The position numbers and the translations under genes were made by a program. Below the pieces are notes generated by a model that was given only the letters and a program-made list of their open reading frames with translations, did no database searches and had not been told where the DNA came from. This document shows positions 10,301 through 20,041 of a DNA stretch of 64,000 bases, piece after piece (positions within the stretch are counted from its first letter, which is position 1; every line of letters starts with the position of its first letter). This stretch comes from Oryzobacter telluris (GTDB lineage Bacteria > Actinomycetota > Actinomycetes > Actinomycetales > Dermatophilaceae): assembly GCF_043099285.1 (NCBI RefSeq), contig NZ_CP170723.1, forward strand, positions 186,001-250,000, in the 5' to 3' direction.

Positions 10301-10745
10301 CCGGGTCGTGGGTGAGGACGACGTCGACGACGACCTCGCGCGCACCGGTGTTCTCGACCTCGACGTCCCAGCGCCACGACGCGTGGGCCGGTGCACCCGC
10401 CTCGGGTGCCGCGGAGGTGTCTCCGGCGCCGGCCCGGAAGGTGACCGCCCAGTCGAGGTCGGACCACGTGCCGTGCACCCGCACGACGCCGTCGCCGGTC
10501 TCGACCACACCGTTCGACAGGGGCCCGAGCAGCGGTGTCCAGGAGGCGTGTTCGCCGTCGTGGACCCGGAGGTGGAGGTTGGCCGGGCCGGCCTCCAGCT
10601 CGCCTGCCGGATAGAGCAGGAGGCTGTGGCCGAAGGCCTCCAGCCGGGCCGCGGAGCCGTTGGTCGTGAACTCTGCGGAGAGTCCCTGCGCGCTGTCGAC
10701 CCGGGGCCTGGGCGCCGGGACCTGGACGGTCTGCTGGTTCTGCAC
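7380..10745 (-). CDS. GH94-type phosphorylase, probable 1,2-beta-oligoglucan phosphorylase
   Basis: 1121 residues. An N-terminal beta-sandwich region of several hundred residues leads to an alpha/alpha barrel. The barrel has the GGGWGTRDVCQGP segment and the GH94 motif GHGDWND (Asp758, Asp761), Asp758 being the expected general acid. A C-terminal beta domain ends the protein. Cellobiose phosphorylases are about 800 residues, whereas 1,2-beta-oligoglucan phosphorylases are about 1100, which favours the latter. The reaction would be phosphorolysis of sophoro-oligosaccharides to glucose 1-phosphate. The start is GTG 10745, preceded by TAGGA. It is the first gene of the leftward operon and is divergent from the transporter genes. 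Exact substrate is inferred. Confidence 0.82.
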   Translation of the reverse strand: MQNQQTVQVPAPRPRVDSAQGLSAEFTTNGSAARLEAFGHSLLLYPAGELEAGPANLHLRVHDGEHASWTPLLGPLSNGVVETGDGVVRVHGTWSDLDWAVTFRAGAGDTSAAPEAGAPAHASWRWDVEVENTGAREVVVDVVLTHDPALAPPGAVATNEYYVAQYLDVSPLATCRGTALAVRQNMPGTSVPWLVLGSLRRGTGWATDALQVVERTPEGTRWSGLDRASLPATRVQHEHTLVVLQDEPAPLAPGATHRTGFVGLVLADHPEATDAADSRWLDLAVAETRPSPAAVALSGGVPVVPTLLGGAPTVASRPLTADELDTLGIAPVTDVETSPTGEPWAWSTGEHHVVTAAKELAVLRPHGHLLRTGSTLSPDTHCLTTTVWMEGTFLSQVTRGHVGRDPLLTGRRSYLGLHRAHGARILLDTDEGPRLLGTPSAWRVGLDGCTWFYVVDDLVLEVGTGAPAERDELTLTVRVRAGRPRPFLVALATAGERELATSASSLTVGGVDGWRVDWDGADTTVGDDAVLHADHTSRDASWVTLAVGATRVWHLRIAAGLDVAREEDADHRAPFWDSAARNLDLTAADAPADRAELLAPIRSALPWFAHDALVHYLSPRGLEQYTGGGWGTRDVCQGPVGLLTALDRQDVVRELLGRVFRAQNARGDWPQAFEFLPPLPTSGQQDSHGDVVFWPLLATGEHLLASGEADLLEVVLPLVDDTGLTEPLRVADHLARALDRIEAGTVEGSPLPAYGHGDWNDSLQPADPHLASNLVSVWTSVLQTQALRTLAAGLRAVGAEPALGERAAALADATEDAIHHELITDDVLPGYVLHHDDGTREPLVHPRDQRTGLTLGILPWVHAVSADLLTSEQAEHHLALIEEHLLGPDGARLFDRPVGYAGGPMSVFQRAEASTFWGREIGLMYLHAHLRYAEALARVGRGEQLLRALAIATPRGAVDLVGPARPRQSTTYFSSSDGAFTDRYDAQDRYPELMAGEVPLEGGWRVYSSGPGLFLRLVVEVFLGVRRRGTAVELDPVVDPALGELRATVPFDGGTLDVLVRPGRAGHGVTRVTSRGADLATTGLDNPYRHGGVRVQLDDLRRAVAGRTAGDDRPDVIVETR

Positions 10746-10823
10746 GTCGTCGTTCCTACCAGCGTCCCCCCACCCGTGTGCGGGTGAAAACCCCTGTAAA
10801 CAAATGAAAACAGAGGTGTCCAA

Positions 10824-10837
10824 TGAAAGTAGTTTCA
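10824..10837. promoter_or_regulatory. LacI-type operator candidate in divergent promoter
   Basis: TGAAAGTAGTTTCA is a 14-bp dyad with TGAAA and TTTCA arms, the LacI-family spacing, though its centre is TA rather than CG. It lies 78-79 bp from both start codons (GTG 10745 and ATG 10915), in the AT-richer part of the 169-bp gap. The probable ligand-responsive regulator is the LacI protein encoded at 16591-17727. Confidence 0.45.
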
Positions 10838-10914
10838 TGGTTTCGCAGACCCCCGGCGTGCGTTCGCGGACCCTACGTTGGCCCCGACGAACCCGCTCAG
10901 GAGGTCTAGCAACG

Positions 10915-12600
10915 ATGCTGACTCGATCGACGTCCCTCGCCGCCGCCGGTGGCCTGCTCGCGAGCCTTGCGCTCGCTGCGTGCTCGGGAGGAGGTGGCAC
11001 TGCCTCAGACGGCGGCTCCGGTGGAGGAGCCGGCGGCGGAACGGTCGCCCAGCTGACCTTCCCCGCAGAGGTCCAGGGAGCGGTCGGCGGTCTCGGCAAC
11101 TTCAACCCGTACTCGCCCAACCCCCTGACGACGTTCTGGCTGTACGAGCCGCTCATCATCAAGAACGGCCTCACCTGCCAGGAGACGCCGTGGCTCGCGA
11201 ACTCGGCGGAGTGGAAGGACGACAAGACCCTCGTCATCACGCTGCGTGACGGCGTGAAGTGGAGCGACGGGCAGCCGTTCACCGCGAAGGACGTCGCCTT
11301 CACCTTCAACCTCATGAAGCAGTACCCCGGCATGGACAAGGCGGGGGTGTGGACCGACACGTTCGGCGCACCGGCCCAGTCGGTCACCGCCGAGGGCAAC
11401 ACCGTGACGATGTCGTTCTCCGGCAACGCCGCCGCGAAGTACGACGAGATCATCAAGCAGAAGATGCTGCCCGAGCACGTGTACGCCAAGGTCGGTGACC
11501 CGACGAAGTACATCGACAAGAAGCCGGTGTCCACGGGCCCGTACAAGCTGGCCAGCTTCAACGGCCGCCGCCTCGTGCTCGAGCGCCGCCCCGAGTACTG
11601 GCAGGCCGACAAGGTCAAGGTCCAGAAGATCGTCCAGGAGGGTCAGTACGACGCCTCCCAGGCCGCGCTGAAGCTGCGCGCCGGCGAGCTCGACGCCTAC
11701 TGGGGCGAGGTCCCCAACCCCGAGAAGACCTTCGTCTCCGCGAACAAGAAGACCAACCACTTCTACTACGCGCCCAACGGGATGACCGTCCTCACCGGCA
11801 ACCTGCAGAAGAAGCCGTTCGACGACGCGAAGTTCCGCGAGGCCATCTCGTACGCGATGGACAAGGAGGCCATGTCGCTCAAGGCCACCTACGGCGTCAT
11901 GAAGCCCGCGAGCCAGACCGGCCTGAAGCTGCCGTCGATGGAGAAGCTGCTCCCCGACACGTACAAGGGCAAGGACACCGTCCTGCCCTACGACACGGCC
12001 AAGGCCAACCAGCTCCTCGACGCCGCGGGCTACGCCAAGGGCGCCGACGGCAAGCGCACCCTCCCCGACGGCTCGCCCCTCGCGGTGAACTTCTCGGTGC
12101 AGGCCGGCTTCATCGACTACCAGGCCATCGCCGACGTCATCGCCAAGGGGATGAACGAGGTCGGCGTCGCCACCAAGGTCACCGCCTCCGCGCCGGAGTC
12201 GGTCGACGACCAGAAGAAGACCGGTGACTTCCAGGTCCTCCTCGAGTACCTCCACGGCGGCTGCGAGCTGGCCCGCAACATCGGGGCCAAGCTCTCGAGC
12301 AAGCAGTTCCCGAGCGCGAAGGAGATCCTGCCCAACGTCGGCCGCTTCTCCGACCCGTCGGTCGACGCCACGGTCGCGGCGCTGTCGCAGGCCACCGACG
12401 AGGCGACCCAGCGCACCGAGGTCGGCAAGCTCGTCGACGTGATGATGACCAAGTACCCGGTCACCTCGCTGATCTACGCGCCCACCCGGCTCATCTACCG
12501 CACCGACAAGGCGACCGGCTGGCCCAGCGAGCAGGACCCGTACGCCAACCCGTCGGACGACCGGCTCCTCGTCCTCACCCGGCTCACCGCGCCGAAGTGA
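10915..12600 (+). CDS. Family 5 solute-binding lipoprotein of an Opp/Dpp-type ABC transporter
   Basis: 561 residues. A lipoprotein signal ends in LALAAC (Cys23 lipidated), followed by a Ser/Gly linker and the SBP_bac_5 fold (FNPYSPNPLTTFWLYEPL, then RDGVKWSDGQPFTAKDVAFTF). AGGAGG lies 10 nt before the ATG. Many family 5 proteins bind peptides, but a subset binds beta-linked oligosaccharides, as in the Thermotoga cellobiose-type transporters. Enclosed by GH94, GH3 and GH144-type genes, this copy most likely captures beta-glucan oligosaccharides at the outer face of the membrane. It opens the rightward operon. Ligand is inferred. Confidence 0.92.
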   Translation: MLTRSTSLAAAGGLLASLALAACSGGGGTASDGGSGGGAGGGTVAQLTFPAEVQGAVGGLGNFNPYSPNPLTTFWLYEPLIIKNGLTCQETPWLANSAEWKDDKTLVITLRDGVKWSDGQPFTAKDVAFTFNLMKQYPGMDKAGVWTDTFGAPAQSVTAEGNTVTMSFSGNAAAKYDEIIKQKMLPEHVYAKVGDPTKYIDKKPVSTGPYKLASFNGRRLVLERRPEYWQADKVKVQKIVQEGQYDASQAALKLRAGELDAYWGEVPNPEKTFVSANKKTNHFYYAPNGMTVLTGNLQKKPFDDAKFREAISYAMDKEAMSLKATYGVMKPASQTGLKLPSMEKLLPDTYKGKDTVLPYDTAKANQLLDAAGYAKGADGKRTLPDGSPLAVNFSVQAGFIDYQAIADVIAKGMNEVGVATKVTASAPESVDDQKKTGDFQVLLEYLHGGCELARNIGAKLSSKQFPSAKEILPNVGRFSDPSVDATVAALSQATDEATQRTEVGKLVDVMMTKYPVTSLIYAPTRLIYRTDKATGWPSEQDPYANPSDDRLLVLTRLTAPK

Positions 12601-12611
12601 CCCCCTGAGCA

Positions 12612-12646
12612 CCGTCCCGGGGCGCGCGACCCGCGCCCCGGGACGG
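12612..12646 (+). terminator. Intra-operon stem-loop after the binding-protein gene
   Basis: Perfect 15-bp GC arms (12612-12626 and 12632-12646) enclose a 5-nt loop, 11 nt after the stop. No T-tract follows. Such hairpins between a binding-protein gene and its permeases usually protect the upstream mRNA or attenuate transcription, giving excess binding protein. Confidence 0.7.
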
Positions 12647-12701
12647 TTCCCACCGCGTGGGACGCACGCGGGACCCTCGCGAGACCGACGGAGGACGTGA
12701 C

Positions 12702-13691
12702 GTGAAGTACTTCGCCCGAAAGGTGGGCTTCTTCCTGGCCACCCTGTGGGCCGTCGTCACCCTGAACTTCATCATCCCCAGGCTCCAGCCCGGGGACCCG
12801 GCGGAGATCATGGTGCGACGGCTGGCCGGCAAGGACAACGCCCTCGACCCGGCGCAGGTCCGCGCCATGCGCGCCATGCTCGGCACCCCCGACGGGTCGC
12901 TGTGGGAACAGTACACCGCCTACCTGCGCGACCTGGTCCACGGGGACTTCGGCCTCAGCTACACGTACTACCCGTTCCCCGTCAGCGAGGTCATCGGCCA
13001 GGCGATCTGGTGGACGGTCGTCCTCGTCGTCGTGACCCAGGTCCTCGCGTTCGCCATCGGCATCACCCTCGGCACGTTCGCCGCGTGGCGCCGCAACACC
13101 CGGGTCGACTCCGTGATCACGCTGGGGTCGACCTTCCTCGGCACGCTCCAGCCGTTCTGGATCGCCCTGCTCCTGCTCTACGTCTTCGGCTACACGCTGG
13201 GGATCCTGCCGACCTCGGGCGGGTACGAGGCCGCGACCCCCGGGTTCAACGGCCCCTTCATCCAGGAGGCCCTGACCCACTCCCTGCTGCCGGCCCTCTC
13301 GCTGCTCATCGTCGCCCCGGTCGGCTGGGTGCTCGGCATGCGCAACACGATGATCATGAACCTCGGCGAGGACTACATCCGGCTCGGCAAGGCCAAGGGC
13401 CTGCCCGAGCGACGGATCGCCCTGCGCTACGCGGCCCGCAACGCCCTCCTCCCCAGCGTCACCGGCTTCGCCCTGGCGCTCGGCAGCGTCCTCGGCGGCG
13501 CGATCCTCGTCGAGACCGTCTTCGACTACCCGGGCCTGGGCCGGCTCATGGGTGAGGCGGTCGGGGCCAAGGACTACCCCCTGCTGCAGACCCTCATGCT
13601 GCTGACCACCGTCGGCGTGCTGCTGGCCAACCTCGTCGCCGACCTGCTCTACGGCGTCCTGGACCCCCGCGCGCGAAGGAGCGAGTCGTGA
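12702..13691 (+). CDS. ABC transporter permease, OppB/DppB family
   Basis: 329 residues with six predicted membrane helices. The first (about 8-28, FFLATLWAVVTLNFIIPRL) is followed by the family's extracytoplasmic loop with PGDPAEIM. The cytoplasmic EAA loop reads GEDYIRLGKAKGLPERRIALRYAARNAL near the C-terminal third. GTG 12702 follows GGAGG. It forms the transmembrane pore with the next gene, whose GTG overlaps this stop by 4 nt. It sits in the predicted beta-1,2-glucan uptake operon. Confidence 0.93.
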   Translation: MKYFARKVGFFLATLWAVVTLNFIIPRLQPGDPAEIMVRRLAGKDNALDPAQVRAMRAMLGTPDGSLWEQYTAYLRDLVHGDFGLSYTYYPFPVSEVIGQAIWWTVVLVVVTQVLAFAIGITLGTFAAWRRNTRVDSVITLGSTFLGTLQPFWIALLLLYVFGYTLGILPTSGGYEAATPGFNGPFIQEALTHSLLPALSLLIVAPVGWVLGMRNTMIMNLGEDYIRLGKAKGLPERRIALRYAARNALLPSVTGFALALGSVLGGAILVETVFDYPGLGRLMGEAVGAKDYPLLQTLMLLTTVGVLLANLVADLLYGVLDPRARRSES

Positions 13692-14626
13692 CCACCACCC
13701 CAACCTCCGACCCGATGCGGCTCGGCGACGTCGACCAGGGCCAGGCCACCGCCGCGGCCGAGGAGGTCAGCGACGCCCAGGTGCCCGACGCCTGGTGGAA
13801 GATCATCTGGAGCAGCAAGAAGGCCCGGGTCGGCATCGTCATCGTCGCCGTGTACGTCCTCGTGGCCCTCTTCGCGCCGCTCCTGGCCCCGCACGACCCG
13901 ACCAACTCCGACTTCGTGCCGCTCGCCGGGCCGAGTGCCGAGAACTGGCTAGGGACGACGACCAACGGCCAGGACATCGCCTCGCAGCTGATCTACGGCT
14001 CGCGCGTCTCGATGCTCGTCGGCCTCTTCGGCGGCGTGCTCGCCACCCTCATCGCCCTGTTCATCGGCATGGTCTCGGGCTATGCCGAGGGCACCCTCCT
14101 CGACGACGGCCTGACCTTCGTCACCAACGTGGCGCTCGTCATCCCGGTGCTGCCGCTCATCATCACGCTCGTGGCGTACGCCGAGACGCGCGGTGTCGGG
14201 CTGATCGTCGCGGTCATCGCCATCACCTCGTGGGCGGGGGCGGCGCGCGGCAAGCGGTCGCAGATCATCACCCTGCGCAACCGCGACTTCGTCACCGCCG
14301 CCAAGTTCTCCGGCGAGGGCACGCTGCGGATCATCTTCCGCGAGATCATGCCCAACATGACCTCGCTGGTCGCCGCCGGCTTCGTCGGTGCCGCGACCGG
14401 GGCCATCGGTGCCGAGGCGGGTCTGGCCGTCCTCGGCCTCGGCGACTCGCGCCAGGTCTCGTGGGGCACGATGCTCTACCAGGCCGACGCCCAGGGAGCC
14501 ATCGCGCAGGGCCTGTTCATCTGGGTCTTCGCGCCCGGCCTCGTCCTCGCCCTCCTCATCACCGCCATGTCGTTCCTCAACTTCGGGGTCGACCTGCTGA
14601 GCAACCCCCACCTGCGGGAGGACTGA
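13688..14626 (+). CDS. ABC transporter permease, OppC/DppC family
   Basis: 312 residues. An extended cytoplasmic N-terminus of about 45 residues precedes the first membrane helix (VGIVIVAVYVLVALFAPLLA). The signature AGPSAENWLGTTTNGQD loop follows, then five more helices and an EAA loop (RNRDFVTAAKFSGEGTLRIIFREIMPN). GTGA overlaps the OppB stop, so the pair is translationally coupled. Second pore subunit of the oligosaccharide importer. Confidence 0.93.
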   Translation: MTTTPTSDPMRLGDVDQGQATAAAEEVSDAQVPDAWWKIIWSSKKARVGIVIVAVYVLVALFAPLLAPHDPTNSDFVPLAGPSAENWLGTTTNGQDIASQLIYGSRVSMLVGLFGGVLATLIALFIGMVSGYAEGTLLDDGLTFVTNVALVIPVLPLIITLVAYAETRGVGLIVAVIAITSWAGAARGKRSQIITLRNRDFVTAAKFSGEGTLRIIFREIMPNMTSLVAAGFVGAATGAIGAEAGLAVLGLGDSRQVSWGTMLYQADAQGAIAQGLFIWVFAPGLVLALLITAMSFLNFGVDLLSNPHLRED

Positions 14627-14629
14627 GCG

Positions 14630-16501
<1,872 letters not shown>

Positions 16502-16590
16502 CCCTGCTCGCCCCGCGTCCCACCTCCGGCCGCGAGACTGGCCTTCCGTCCCCCGGGACGGCAGGGTGGGTCGCGGCGGAAGGAGGACGG

Positions 16591-17727
16591 GTGGGAGCGG
16601 ACGACGACGACCGGCCCGTGACGATCTACACCGTGGCCGAACGGGCCGGGGTGTCGATCGCCACGGTGTCGCGCGTCCTCAAGGGGTCGACCCCGGCCTC
16701 GCCGATGACGCGGCGCAAGGTGCTGCGCGCGGTCGAGGAGCTCGACTACGTGCCCCTGCGGTCCTCGCGGCCGGTCGACGTGCCGCGGCACCAGACCCAC
16801 GGCCTCGTCCTGCCCGGGCTGCACGGCCCCTACTTCTCCGACCTGCTCACCGGGTTCGAGTCCACCGCAGCGCAGTACGGCCAGTCGGTGGTGGTGGTCC
16901 TCGCCAACGGGCCGGTCGACATCGAGACCTCGCTGCGCAACGTGCTGCAGCGGGTCGACGGCCTCGTCGTGGCCACGGCGACGGTCAGCGACGCCACGGT
17001 GCGCACCATCAGCCGCGGCACGCCCACCGTGCTGCTGGCCCGCGACCCGGTGGAGGGCTGCGACGCGGTGCTCGTGGAGAACGAGCGCAGCGCGGCCGAG
17101 CTGACGAGCCACCTCATCGGCCACGGGCGGCGGCACATCCTCTTCGTCGGCGACGGCGCCCGTTCGCACGACGTCACCGGCCGGTACGACGGGTTCGTCT
17201 CCGCGCTGCGGAAGCGCAAGCTGATGGAGGCCGGCCCGCCGATCCGCGTGCACCCGGAGGAGACCTTCGGGCCGGAGGCCGTCGACCGCATCCTCGCGAT
17301 GTCGGAGCCGGTGGACGCGCTGCTGTGCGCCAACGACGAGCTCGCCCTGTCGATCATGGCTCAGCTGGCCCGGCGGGGGGTTCGGGTGCCCGACGACATC
17401 GCCGTGACCGGCTTCGACGACATCATGACCTCACGGTTCATGGCGCCGGGGCTCACGACCGCGCAGCAGCCGACGCGCGCGCTCGGGCGGTGGGCCGCCA
17501 TCCGGCTGCACGAGCGGATCGAGGGGCGCACGCATGACGTCGAGCCGCTCGTCATCCCGACCAAGATCATCCTGCGCGGGTCGTGCGGCTGCCCGTGGGA
17601 CGGCCCGTCGCTGCCCACGCCGCCCGAGGCGCAGTTCACGCGCCCCGACCCGGTGCCGGCGCCGGCGCGGAGCAACGGTGCGGCGGCGGTGGTCCCCCAG
17701 CGAACGCAGGAGCACGCCGGTGCCTGA
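16591..17727 (+). CDS. LacI-family transcriptional regulator
   Basis: 378 residues. An N-terminal helix-turn-helix lies at about 11-31 (TIYTVAERAGVSIATVSRVL). The periplasmic-binding-protein-like effector domain has HLIGHGRRHILFVGD and the typical VTGFDDI...APGLTT segment. The C-terminus is unusual: RGSCGC with two cysteines, then a proline/alanine-rich tail of about 45 residues. GTG 16591 follows AAGGAGGA; an upstream GTG at 16498 lacks this. As the only regulator in the locus it is the best candidate to repress the divergent promoter at 10746-10914. The inducer is unknown, probably a sophoro-oligosaccharide or glucose derivative. Confidence 0.92.
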   Translation: MGADDDDRPVTIYTVAERAGVSIATVSRVLKGSTPASPMTRRKVLRAVEELDYVPLRSSRPVDVPRHQTHGLVLPGLHGPYFSDLLTGFESTAAQYGQSVVVVLANGPVDIETSLRNVLQRVDGLVVATATVSDATVRTISRGTPTVLLARDPVEGCDAVLVENERSAAELTSHLIGHGRRHILFVGDGARSHDVTGRYDGFVSALRKRKLMEAGPPIRVHPEETFGPEAVDRILAMSEPVDALLCANDELALSIMAQLARRGVRVPDDIAVTGFDDIMTSRFMAPGLTTAQQPTRALGRWAAIRLHERIEGRTHDVEPLVIPTKIILRGSCGCPWDGPSLPTPPEAQFTRPDPVPAPARSNGAAAVVPQRTQEHAGA

Positions 17728-19024
17728 TGCCGCCCTGCTGGGCCGGTGGGCGGGTGACACATGGCGCTGCCTCGACGCGATGACCGACGAGCGGACCGGG
17801 CTCCCCGCCGACTGGATCCGTGAGGACCTCGACCCCGCGACCCGCTCGGGCTACACGTCGCCGACGAACATCGGCGGCCTCCTGTGGAGCACCGTCGCGA
17901 CGCGCGAGCTCGGCCTGGTCTCGGCGGACGAGTGCCGAACACGCTGTGCGAGAACGCTGTCGACGCTGGCGTCGGTGGAGCGGCACGACGCCACGGGGAT
18001 GCTGGCCAACTGGTACGACGAGGGCAGCGGCGAGCTGCTGCGCGTGTTCGTCGACGGCACGCGGGTCGTGCCCTTCATGTCGAGCGTCGACAACGGCTGG
18101 CTCGCGGCGGGGCTCCTTGTCGTCGAGTCGGCGGTGCCCGGGCTGGCGCAGGAGGCGCGTCGGCTGCGGCTGGCCATGGACTTCGGCTCCTTCCACGACG
18201 CCGCGGCGGGCCCCTCTGGACCCGGCGGCCGGCTGCGGGGCGGGTTCTGGGAGGCCGACCCCGGGCAGCCCACCGTCCTCGCGGCGTACACCGACACCGA
18301 GCCGCTGCACCACACCCCGCACCACTACGACCTGCTGAACTCCGAGCCCCGCATCGCCTCGTACGTCGGGATGGTGGCCGGGCAGGTGCCGCCCGAGCAC
18401 TACCCGGCCCTGTCCGCACCGCTCGTCACCTACGGCGGGCGGGACGTCGTGCCCACGTTCGGCGGCTCGATGTTCGAGGCCCTCATGCCCGACCTGCTCG
18501 TCCCCGAGGAGGACTGGTCGCCGCTGTGGGCCGCCAACCACGGCGCGACGGTCGCGGCGCACGGCGCGTGGGCGAAGCAGCACGGGTGGCCGGCCTGGGG
18601 CTGGTCGCCGGCGGCCCGGCCCGGCGAGGGCTACGCGGAGTGGGGCGTGGCCCCCATCGCCTGGCGCGACCCCGGGTACCCCAGCGTCCTCGACGGCGAC
18701 CCCGTCGTCACCCCGCACGCCGCCGCGGTGGCGCTGCTCCACGACCCGGAGGCCGCGGCCTCCTGCCTGGGCCACCTCGAGGAGCTGGGCTGCTACGGCC
18801 CGGGCGGGTTCGTCGACTGCATCGCGCTGTCGTCCGGCCGCACCGCGGGCCGGTACCTCGTCCTCGACCAGTCGATGGTGATGGCGGCGCTCGCCCACGT
18901 CCTCACCGGTGGTGCGCTGCGCCGGGCGTTCGCGGGACCGGAGGTGGAGACGGTGCTGCGCCCCGTCCTCGAGGCGCGCGGCTGGCCCGACGAGTCGGCC
19001 CGGATGCCCGGCCGCGTCGCCTGA
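17720..19024 (+). CDS. PF10091/GH144-type enzyme, probable endo-beta-1,2-glucanase
   Basis: 434 residues, no signal peptide. The family's (alpha/alpha)6 barrel motifs occur in order: TGLPAD, YTSPTNIGGLLW, SSVDNGWLAAGLL, ASYVGMVAG, FGGSMFEALMPDL and WGWSPAA. PF10091 covers GH144 endo-beta-1,2-glucanases and also a domain inside cyclic beta-1,2-glucan synthases, so it points to beta-1,2-glucan chemistry. GTG 17720 overlaps the LacI stop by 8 nt and CAGGAG lies upstream, so it ends the rightward operon. Known GH144 enzymes are exported, whereas this one looks cytoplasmic. It could cut imported cyclic or long glucans for the GH94 phosphorylase. Exact activity is untested. Confidence 0.75.
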   Translation: MPDAALLGRWAGDTWRCLDAMTDERTGLPADWIREDLDPATRSGYTSPTNIGGLLWSTVATRELGLVSADECRTRCARTLSTLASVERHDATGMLANWYDEGSGELLRVFVDGTRVVPFMSSVDNGWLAAGLLVVESAVPGLAQEARRLRLAMDFGSFHDAAAGPSGPGGRLRGGFWEADPGQPTVLAAYTDTEPLHHTPHHYDLLNSEPRIASYVGMVAGQVPPEHYPALSAPLVTYGGRDVVPTFGGSMFEALMPDLLVPEEDWSPLWAANHGATVAAHGAWAKQHGWPAWGWSPAARPGEGYAEWGVAPIAWRDPGYPSVLDGDPVVTPHAAAVALLHDPEAAASCLGHLEELGCYGPGGFVDCIALSSGRTAGRYLVLDQSMVMAALAHVLTGGALRRAFAGPEVETVLRPVLEARGWPDESARMPGRVA

Positions 19025-19062
19025 GCAGGACGTTCACCCTCCCGCCCGACGGCGGCGTTCGG

Positions 19063-19074
19063 TAGCGTCGCGGC
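19063..19074 (+). promoter_or_regulatory. Leaderless promoter of the Fpg/Nei gene
   Basis: The -10-like TAGCGT (19063-19068) is 6 nt before ATG 19075 and no Shine-Dalgarno sequence is present. Transcription would begin at or within a base of the start codon. Confidence 0.6.
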
Positions 19075-19935
19075 ATGCCCGAGCTGCCCGAGGTGCAGGC
19101 CCTCGTCGACTTCCTGCGTGCGCGCACCGACGGGCTCGTCGTCACGGGGGTCGAGCTCGGCTCCATCTCGGTGCTCAAGACCTTCACGCCGCCCCCGCAG
19201 GCGCTCGTCGGCGCGCCGGTCGACGGCGTGGCCCGGCACGGCAAGTTCCTCGACCTCGACTGCGGCGGGACCCACCTCGTGTTCCACCTGGCCCGGGCCG
19301 GGTGGCTGCGCTGGTCCGACGCGATGCCGGCCACCGTGCTGCGGCCCGGGAAGTCGCCCATCGCGCTGCGGGTGCGCTTCGACGACGCCTCCGGGTTCGA
19401 CCTCACCGAGGCGGGGACCAAGAAGAGCCTGGCGGCCTACATCGTGAACGACCCGTCCACCGTGCCACGGGTCGCCTCGCTCGGCCCCGACCCGATGGCC
19501 GACGCGTTCACGCTCGAGGAGTTCGCCGCCATCGCGGCCTCGCACCGGATGCAGGTCAAGGGGATGCTGCGCGACCAGTCTGTCATCGCGGGGGTCGGCA
19601 ACGCGTACTCCGACGAGGTGCTGCACGTCGCGAAGCTGTCGCCCTTCGCCATCGCGGCGAAGCTGGGGGCGCCGGAGGTCGAGCGGCTGTACGAGGCGCT
19701 GCGGGCGACCCTGGCCGCGGCCGTCGCCACGGCCTCCGGGAAGCCGGCCAAGGAGCTCAAGGACGCCAAGCGCGCCGGCATGCGGGTGCACGGGCGCACC
19801 GGCGAGACCTGCCCCGAGTGCGGCGACGTCGTGCGCGAGGTGTCGTTCGCCGACTCCTCCCTCCAGTACTGCGCCACCTGCCAGACGGGGGGCAAGCCGC
19901 TCGCCGACCGGCGCACGAGCAAGTTCCTCAAGTAG
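19075..19935 (+). CDS. Fpg/Nei-family DNA glycosylase/AP lyase
   Basis: 286 residues. The mature N-terminus would be Pro2-Glu3 (PELPEVQAL), the catalytic proline and acid of the Fpg/Nei family. The H2TH region holds KGMLRDQSVIAGVGNAYSDEVL. The C-terminal zinc finger uses Cys246, Cys249, Cys266 and Cys269. The family excises oxidised bases (8-oxoguanine or oxidised pyrimidines) and nicks the strand. The N-terminal helix QALVDFLRARTDGLVV departs from MutM's usual pattern, closer to actinobacterial Nei-like paralogs, so I assign no symbol. It is monocistronic with a leaderless start. Confidence 0.92.
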   Translation: MPELPEVQALVDFLRARTDGLVVTGVELGSISVLKTFTPPPQALVGAPVDGVARHGKFLDLDCGGTHLVFHLARAGWLRWSDAMPATVLRPGKSPIALRVRFDDASGFDLTEAGTKKSLAAYIVNDPSTVPRVASLGPDPMADAFTLEEFAAIAASHRMQVKGMLRDQSVIAGVGNAYSDEVLHVAKLSPFAIAAKLGAPEVERLYEALRATLAAAVATASGKPAKELKDAKRAGMRVHGRTGETCPECGDVVREVSFADSSLQYCATCQTGGKPLADRRTSKFLK

Positions 19936-20029
19936 CACCCCCCTTCAGCCGACTCCTTGCGCTGGGTGAACCGGATCGGCGCCCCGGGCGTCAGCTGAGC
20001 GCAATGCGTCGAGGGCCGTGGGGGTTGGG

Positions 20030-20041
20030 GATACTGGAGCC
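20030..20041 (+). promoter_or_regulatory. Leaderless promoter of the rhodanese gene
   Basis: GATACT (20030-20035) is 6 nt before ATG 20042. The same arrangement, CATACT plus 6 nt, precedes the membrane-protein gene starting at 41847. An alternative GTG start at 20018 would lie upstream of this -10 and is disfavoured. Confidence 0.55.
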
